The translations under genes were made by a program, and so were the position numbers. A stretch of DNA of 64,000 bases. Source: Dermatemys mawii (taxonomy: Eukaryota > Chordata > Testudines > Dermatemydidae). The DNA lies in NCBI GenBank assembly GCA_007922305.1, contig ML677335.1, positions 34,491,216-34,555,215 on the forward strand. The letters run 5' to 3'. How positions within the stretch are numbered: the stretch's first letter is position 1; the number at the start of each line of letters is the position of its first letter. Of the stretch, positions 56,781-64,000 are shown piece by piece. The notes under the pieces are model-generated. The model was not told where the DNA came from. It was given only the letters and a program-made list of their open reading frames with translations, and did not search any database.

Positions 56781-57549
56781 ACTACAATAAAGATTTTGCT
56801 CTTGAGTTTGGGAATCTCCAGAATGTCAATCGTATGGAGATCTGAATGGAGATAAAGGTCTATCATGGTCAAAGTTGGACTAGGGGAAGATAATTCTTGT
56901 CAGTAAGTGGAGGAGCAGTCCTAGAAGGTTTTAGAAGAGATCTCAACACTGGAAACACCTAATGCTGTCTCAGAGGAACTGAAGTTGACAATGTACCAAC
57001 AGTGCCGGTGGATGAAGTGATCAGGATGCAGATAAAAGAGTCTATATCAATGGAGCTGATGAAGTATATACTGGCAAAGTGAATAGAACTGCCAATGCCA
57101 TAGTAAGTAAGTAAAAGCCACTACGACAAGATGATGCACAAAGCAGAGTCTGGGAGAAGGAGACAGAAGATTTTTGCCGGAAAGAATGCCTGCAGCATCA
57201 ATGGAACCTATAGTGAAGGTAAGTGTTTGTCCACTAATGCTAGTGGTGTTGGACTCAACAGTGCCAAAGCAATGACCTTTCTAGTAGGGGTGAGGGCACT
57301 GGTCTCAATGACCCCACTGATGCTTAAATCAATGGTGCTACCTCCTAAAATACCGATAAGCATCAATATTTACAACCAGGCCTTGATTCAGCACCAGAGG
57401 ACTTTTTCAAGGCCTTTTTGTGAGGGGAAGAATAAGACTTCAAACATGTAACAGTCTCTGGGATAAGAAGGGATCTGAGAACTTTGAGTAGGTCACTGGA
57501 GAAGAAGATGAACAATGTTTCTCACCTGAAACTGGGCAACCAGAGGAGA
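56781..57549 (-). pseudogene. probable DIRS gag-region remnant, not resolvable
   Basis: Lies between the gag zinc-finger-like segment and the reverse-transcriptase remnant on the same strand, so by position it should be the C-terminal gag / polymerase-upstream part. No motif is readable. The 106-codon plus-strand open frame at 57131-57451 is on the opposite strand and has no domain. Confidence 0.35.
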
Positions 57550-57860
57550 ACACCTCATGGACAAACCCTCCATTTATTCATGGTCAGGATAAGGCTTTGA
57601 AGAGGGAAACAGTGACTTCTCAAGATGATGTTCTTTTGTGTGCTTGCTGGGAAGAAGGTACAAAGAGGACATTTGTCCCTCATGCGCCCCTTGCCTAAGC
57701 AGATTTTATGCTCATCGCTAAAAGAGATCACGTACCTGTAGGTGGCACATTGTTTCAAACTTGGGGATTTCTGCATATTAAACCCCACTAAACTCACTAA
57801 ATTACTAACTAATCCTAAGCTATACAGAAGAAGATTTTTTCTAAAAGCTAAGTAACTGAA
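57550..57860 (-). pseudogene. DIRS-type gag zinc-finger-like segment
   Basis: Minus-strand ORF of 135 codons (57555-57962) contains QCATYRYVISFSDEHKICLG followed by KGRMRDKCPLCTFFP. The spacing 'C..(C)....S.SD.H..CL.(CL)G......KC..C' matches the cysteine/histidine cluster at the start of DIRS-type Gag proteins of reptiles; two of the cysteines are replaced by R/K. Same strand and correct order relative to the reverse transcriptase at 55.3-55.8 kb. Confidence 0.5.
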
Positions 57861-57879
57861 GTTCAAAGAATGATAGGAA

Positions 57880-58140
57880 ATGCCAACTTTCTGCACAGGC
57901 ACTAAGAAACATTCTGCTTTATGCCCTGGATTTGGCACACAAGGATAGCGGGACACATGCAATGCCTGCTGGTATGGCTGGCAAAAGTCTCTGACTCAAG
58001 TATATTATACATACGCCTCCAGTGGAATGCTTATGTGAACAATCTCATGAAGGAGAATATGCCTTTCTGGCTGAGAGGCAAAGCACATCACCTCACTGTT
58101 TCTGCCACTGCTGGTCATGACATTCATGAGAAATGATCTT
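57880..58140 (-). mobile_element. DIRS-type 5' leader / terminal-repeat-like region
   Basis: On the plus strand ggcacacaaggatagcggga, cacatgcaatgcctgctggt, ctggcaaaagtctctgactc, cctccagtggaatgcttatg, aacaatctcatgaaggag. This resembles, in reverse orientation, the leader of turtle DIRS-type repeats ('ttctc.agat.attgctcatg.gcattccac.gtaggtg'). It places the 5' end of the element near 58140 on the minus strand. No matching terminal repeat was found on the left side. Confidence 0.45.
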
Positions 58141-58794
58141 TCACTACCAACCCTCATTCTACACTTGTATGGTATACCTACAGAAATCAACAAGCTGGCT
58201 TCATTATGGCCCTAATCCTGCAAATGTTCTGAATAGATGAACCTCTGAACCCTTATGGAACAATTTGCAGGATCCAGGGTTAATCTTTAAAATATAATTA
58301 AACACAACCTGAGGACAGCATTCTACATTCCAACGCCCGGTTGCTAACACTATCACAGAAGTGATGTTACTGAACAAAGAATGAGTATATTATGACAACG
58401 TGATAAATGACAGCATATATTCACATGTGATCCTCTACATGTTCTTAAGATTTTTGAACCATCATGTCATCTGGTAGAACAATTAATAATTACAGAGAAA
58501 ATGCTCAAATATGGACAAAATATACAAGTTGACTTTGGGCATCTGGGATCAATGATTCTCACACATTTATAACAGAGAAAGAGGCTGAAACTGAATTAAA
58601 GCAAGATCACAAAAAATATATTGAACTATGAAAAATCATACTGAGCTATGAAACATAAACCACAGTGATTAACCTGTTAACAAACCTTTAACCTCTAAAG
58701 TTTTTGCATCTCTTTCTGAAGTATATACTATACTTCACTGTCTGCATGAAAACACTAAACTACAGTCAGTGACAATAAATTTTGAAAATCCATG
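58141..58794. other. unique sequence with a short foldback
   Basis: 58208-58282 contains atcctgcaaat and, 48 bp on, its exact inverse atttgcaggat: a mini version of the 16858-16985 MITE. The rest is unassigned. Confidence 0.5.
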
Positions 58795-59404
58795 ATCTAA
58801 CTACAGCCCACGGGCCACATCCGGCCTGCGAGACCCTCCTGCCCAGCCCCTGACCTCCCAGCCAGGGAGACTCCCCGCAGCCCCTCTGCTCCTGTCCCCT
58901 CTCCCCCAGAGACACGCCGCCACGCAGGCAGCACTCTGAGGTGCAGGGCTGTGCACTCCTGTGGATTAGCGCAGCAGCATGTCTGGCTCTGAGTGGCGTG
59001 GTAAGGGGCCCTGGGCCAGGAAGTTGGATAAGGGGCAGAGGGGTCTCTGGGGGTGATCAGAAAACAGGAAACGAGGCAGGGGAGGGTTGGATGGAGTGTG
59101 GGATTCGGGGCGGGGGCTGTCAGGGACAGAAGTGTGGATGGGGTTGGGGCAGTCAGGGGACAAGGAGCAGGGGGCTTAGGTAGGGCGTGGTGTCCAGGGG
59201 GGTGACAAAGGGCAGGTCCTGGGAGGGGGTGGTCAGGAGACAAGAAGTAGAGGGAGTTGGATGGGTTGGAGATTCTGAGGTGGGCAGGAAGATGAAGAGG
59301 ATGGAAGCCAGACTGTTTGGGGAGGCACAGCCTTCCATACCCAGCTCTCCATACAGCTTTGCATCCTGATGTGACCCTCGTTCCAAAAAGTTTTCCCACC
59401 CCTG
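58795..59404 (-). mobile_element. hAT-type non-autonomous transposon, copy C, reversed
   Basis: Right end ttccaaaaagttttcccacccctg is the inverse of the family's left terminus. The left end retains actacagcccacgggccaca and ccggcctgcgaga (sub-terminal right end of the family), but the outermost caggggtgggcaa is missing or mutated. About 610 bp with a G-rich plus strand. The 200-codon minus-strand open frame, longest in the window, is proline/serine/cysteine-rich translation of the C-rich interior with no domain and is not a gene. Confidence 0.82.
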
Positions 59405-62400
59405 ATTTAGCAGATGACTGAACAAAAAAAAAAAGACGACTTTTTATACACGCATGTTCAATGGCTTTTTCATCAGCTATCGAGTTGAATAGGAGTGCAA
59501 AATCTATTTTTGCTACAGGGAAAAAGTTGAATCCAATGGGAACTTTTCATCTCATTGGTTTCTACCTTCATTGGGATTTCGTAGACTGAAGACAGAGGTT
59601 GGAGGAATGTGTGTGAAATTTAATACAACTTGACATGCACACATGCACTAGATCTTACTCTTCCAGTTACTATGTACTCACAAATGTATGACAGTGTTTA
59701 CCTATTTTACCCAACAATATGCTCATTAGTTGAAAAATAAGAGCCATCCCATAAATATTGCACTAAAATTTCATGCTGATGCTGCAGTTTTGGGATGAAT
59801 ACAATACGGAAAAATCATTGTACTACGCACATTAACAGATGTATAAAAATAGATCTTCAACCCTCATAAGAACTATCACACATTTTCTACACATGAATGT
59901 AATCTATTTTTGGTTCTAATTAATGTACTCCTAATTGACTTTTTGAGGGGGAGTACTGCTGACATAAATAAATGTGATAGGAAACACAGGTGTTTGGAGC
60001 ACGTAGTAATGGGGACTATGGAAGAAATAGATGGATACATTCAGTCCTGTATTTGTTTTATCAATGGCAAAACCTATCAAAATTGAAAAATGTTTAATTT
60101 CAAAGTACAGACACACAATATTTTGTGTGTGTGTGTGTGTGCGCCTACCCTCTGGTTGCGTCTTCAATTATTTACTTTTACAAAGCTTAATTAATCCTCA
60201 TCCTCGTTTCATTTCAGAGAAGTTTCACCATGTCCCCATCCAAATTAATAGGATTAGTTCCCAAACATCAAGCTCCCATTGTTTAGGGTAAAAGGCAAAA
60301 GGAGATATTCTAATATTCAGGCATATCTGAATAGCTCATTCCCTACCTCATGCTAAGAAACAAAATTTAATGCCTTCATTTCAAGAATTGGCCTTCACAA
60401 TTAAGTATTATAAAGAACATCTGGGCAATTCTTATTGTCATTCTGAACTGCTTACCTGATTCACTGCCATATACAAGATGAAACCCAATGTACTCCCTCA
60501 AAATGGTCATGCCAGATGTCTCAAAGTCAGATAAGCTTTTTGCATGTCAGATGTAGGCATGGCTGAGATAAAGTAAGAATGAACTTGGAAGTTTCTCCAA
60601 AATTTGTAGGAGACAAATAAAACATTTGTGAGGGTTTAAAACAATGTTTATATTTTAATTTTAAGATGCTTCTCACCTGCCTTGTTCCAACCAGAAACAG
60701 AAACAATAAAACAGAGGTGTCTGTTCCTGCCAAAACTGTATTATGAGGAGGTCTCAGATTACACACTGTTTGGGGCACTCAAAGTTGTAAGCTTTGCTTC
60801 CAGTTTAAGCTCCATTAATGCAATCATACAATGGCACACTGTCCTGCACACAACTCTCTTTCTATCTCCAGCCTCCCCTCTCACTGAAAAGACAATATGG
60901 GTGTTCTCTGATTAGTGTTGCTGTCTTTTGCAGGAATGAGGCCAATGGCCTTCTTTCCTCTCCTCCCACTGCTGACTCTTTGGTGATAAAGCCTCAAGAG
61001 TGGTTGCTCCCCGCCATGTATCTTTGGAAGAAAGTACACAGGGCTACTGTCTGCTCTCAGTCTCCAGATTCATCTGAAACAGAAGATGTCTCAGACTCTT
61101 CCCAATTAGGGCAGTGGGAGAGAAAAAAAAACATTTCCTTGTAATTTCCAAAGTGAATTAAACTAAATGGAATTAAGTTCACTTCAATTCTGAACAAAAA
61201 TATCCCCACAGAGGTTTAATGCTGTTTAACTAATTCACATTCAATTCACATATCTAGTTAATTCAAATTAATTTTTTTGAGTGCCACTGTGGAAACAAAC
61301 CACAACACAGATTTAAAGAATGAATATGTACCATCTACACACATTTTTTCTCAGAAAGGCGTACTTGTTGCTCATAACAAAATAAAGGCCTTAGGCGTGT
61401 CTGGACATAGAGGTTTGTCTTTGCACAAATGAGCAGTAGAAAAATCTATGCATTACTTTCCAAAATGGATATAGTAGAAAACAGTACATCATCATCATAG
61501 CCTTTTGACTTTCTTTAAACGTCACTTGGCAAAGCACAGAAAGATGGACAGATGGATGGGAAACTCCCCAAAGAGCTATATCAGCCACCTGTCTTCCTCT
61601 AAATGGAGGTTGATAATTAATGTAGCTCTACTGCCAGCAGAATGGATGTTTCTTCTTCTGTGATTTCTGAAGCTACTTGAACATATTAACCCATTTAAAG
61701 GGCCACATCTTTTAAGTTCTAAAACTTAAAACTGTTTTATCCCATTAGGGTAGCCCTTAAAATGCATGAGAGGGGGTTAGGAAAATTGCTGTTCACACAA
61801 AATTTCTTTTTGTCTCCCCCTAACTTTCTATAGCAAATTGGAAAAAAAAATCACCCAGATGAGGCTGCATTTTTTTTTCTTTTCCTTTGGATTTACAGAA
61901 AGGGAAGCAAAAGATTGTTAGTTGAAAAAACAAAGCGCAGTTGTGAAAAGAGATTTCTTCAAACATTTTGAGGGGGAGAAAAGACATTGGAAGAGAAAAA
62001 CAAATGCTTTTTAGGGGTCCTTTGAAACAGTAAACATTTGCAGAGCTTGTAAAGGGACTTACATAGTTTCTGATGTTGTCAGATTAGTGCCTTCAACTCA
62101 GTATGAGCTGATTGTGCTCAGAACCTAAAGGAGCTGCTCAGCATCCTGAACTATCAGAATACAGACCAAAAACACTAAAAAAAACCCCTTCTGAATTAAT
62201 CCTAGCACATTAAAAAAAAGAGAGAAATAATTATATTTGGCTCCAGAAAAACAAGCCCCCATGTTGTGTGCTAAAAGAGCATTTGTAATAGAAGTTCATC
62301 CAGAAGAGACAACTGATGAAAACCTGAGCAGGTCTCATCTATTGTGAATACTCGCAAAAGTATGTTGCAAAGTCTAATAGCCAGAGTCTTAATTATATTA

Positions 62401-64000
62401 AAGGCTTATCTAAGCCTGGGTACCACTGATTTCTCTGAAACTTCACTGTAACATGCTAGTAAAAAAAAAATCCTGAAACAAACAAAAGAAGTGTTACTTC
62501 TGTCTCATCTAGATTTGTTAACTTCAAAAGCAGTCTTGTTAGGTCATTCATCTAAGAAATTAAAATGGAATAACCATATACTTTGCACCAGGATTCTTCT
62601 TACATTGTGCACTGGAAAAAGGAAATCAAAAGAACCACAATTCCTCTTTAGGAAGGGTGAAATTATTTTTTTTTTAAAAAAGTCTGAAGTGATAATAAAG
62701 GTAGCTTTTCAAAAGCTCTTGTCAATGTAAGCAATTTGAATAATATTGAAATGTAATCCTCTTCAGCTAATCAATTATTCTTGACATAAAATAATGTCAA
62801 AAAGATTAGAAGGTGCTTCTTCATTGTCTTTAATTATGGTCTTGGTTGACACTAGTACAAACCATAAAAAATCATAATAAGATAAGTTTAAAAGTCCTTC
62901 AACTTATTTTCTCGACAGCAAAATGCTCTGTTGTTCTGATTTTAAATGACAAGTGCATTTCCTCAAATGAGTACATACAAAAAGCTTACATAACACACAG
63001 CTGAGTAAATTTAGTGTTACCCTTTTTCATATAACACTACATATTAGTGATGGGTGAATGTCAGGTTCAGTTTGAATAAGCATCCAACAGTTCAAATGTC
63101 TATATGAAACTAGTTTTCAATATTAGTCGCACTACTGGCAACTGTTTAGCAATTCCTAGCTCACAAAATATTTACTATGTATTTATACACTTCAATAAAT
63201 AATAATAGATACTGGAATCACCAGACTGGCTACCAACATCTGTTCATTGAAGTGATACTCCAAGACACTGACCTTTATGTCGTACAGAGACTCTACAGAT
63301 AGAGTTGTAGTGACAACACAATAGATTTGATTGGTGTCAATTTCTGGGTTTTCAACCTGAGAAATCTTAATGGGGCTTGATTTTCAGAAAGTGCTGAGCA
63401 TCCTGCCTTCCAAAGATCAGATGCTTTCAAGATGTCTCCAGTTGGGCACACAAACATTGAGATACCGCATATCACCAGTCTCTTTTAAAAAAATGAGTCA
63501 CAGATACTTATGTTCACTGAGACATCCACATTTTTACTTGCATATATGTTAGCATTTTTATAAGGAACCATATCACTCATACTGCACTTTTAGTTACTTT
63601 TATTTCTACTGTGAAATATACACTACATTCTATGGGCACTGTAACTTTCTTGAAAAAGATAAGAAAGGTATGCATCCTTTGTGATTATATTTGACACACA
63701 ACTTAGTTTATTAGATCAGTTAGTCTTTAATCAGATTCTGCTTGGGTAGTAACAACAGGCTATATGTGAAGAATATTTTCAGGCAATCTAACATCTATGT
63801 AGATGAAGGTGGTGCACATAGCCTATACCTATGGTTTGATTTGCTACTGCTTCCTCCCCATCCCCATCCCCAGAACAGGGTGGAGAGTAGAGAGGGGATT
63901 GCACTAAATAACATGAATCCAGGAGTTTTGTGCCTATAAGGGAAAAGTTGTTTACATGTAAGTAGAATTATTTATTATTTAAGTGTAGAAAAAAAACCCA
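59405..64000. other. mostly unique AT-rich sequence, no gene seen
   Basis: A (GT)8 run sits at 60125-60141. A foldback-like scrap near 63045-63085 (gtgatgggtgaatgtcaggt) may be an old repeat. The 108-codon open frame at 60818-61144 has no recognisable domain or splice context. Nothing else is supported over this 4.6 kb. Confidence 0.5.

Noticed and set aside
58797..59399. 200-codon open frame, longest in the window
   Set aside because: Lies entirely in the C-rich interior of a reversed hAT copy; proline/serine/cysteine low complexity and no domain.
1..64000. CRISPR array, operon, riboswitch or prokaryotic system
   Set aside because: Composition, dense vertebrate-type LINE/hAT/MITE content and lack of long open frames exclude a prokaryotic origin.

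Overview
This window reads as non-coding nuclear DNA of a reptile, most likely a turtle (a crocodilian is the main alternative). The evidence is the repeat content: CR1 LINE 3' ends of several subfamilies, hAT-type non-autonomous transposons opening with caggggtgggcaaac or caggggtgaaag, palindromic MITEs opening with ggtctacact, Penelope-like tails and a DIRS-type retrotransposon. I recognised these families by eye from recall; no repeat library was searched. I find no convincing host protein-coding exon, tRNA or rRNA. Every open frame is short (200 codons or fewer), and the longer ones lie in C/G-rich low-complexity transposon interiors or in dead retroelement genes. The window is therefore intergenic or deep-intron sequence.

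Layout. 1-9.2 kb is mostly unique AT-rich sequence with one CR1 tail (7.1 kb) and a minus-strand solo LTR (9.2 kb). 10-16 kb holds a CR1 fragment, a GC-rich TATA-bearing block, a relic resembling Gypsy gag (12.9 kb) and a pyrimidine-rich degenerate tandem block (14.2 kb). 16.4-20.3 kb is dense in transposons: a Penelope-like insertion with a perfect 9-bp target duplication, a palindromic MITE, and a CR1 (18.27-20.27 kb) split by a Penelope-like element (itself split by a hAT) and by two further hATs. 21.5-37.4 kb has MITEs, older CR1 3' ends, a large old repeat family present several times, and a tRNA-headed SINE. 38.4-39.2 kb is a hAT-like element built of alternating inverted ATTTAAAGGGCC modules. 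42.1-44.9 kb is a SINE fragment followed by one CR1 nested in another. 50-53.4 kb carries MITEs and a Penelope-like element with a long hairpin arm and a hammerhead-like core. 54.8-58.1 kb is a broken DIRS-type retrotransposon region with tyrosine-recombinase and reverse-transcriptase remnants facing each other and a hAT inside. 58.8-59.4 kb is a third copy of the gggcaaac hAT family. From 59.4 kb to the end I see essentially unique sequence.

The most interesting recurring theme is the Penelope-like repeats. All three copies carry a partial inverted copy of the element itself at the 5' side, and two keep a recognisable hammerhead-ribozyme-like core. None of the elements here looks capable of moving by itself.
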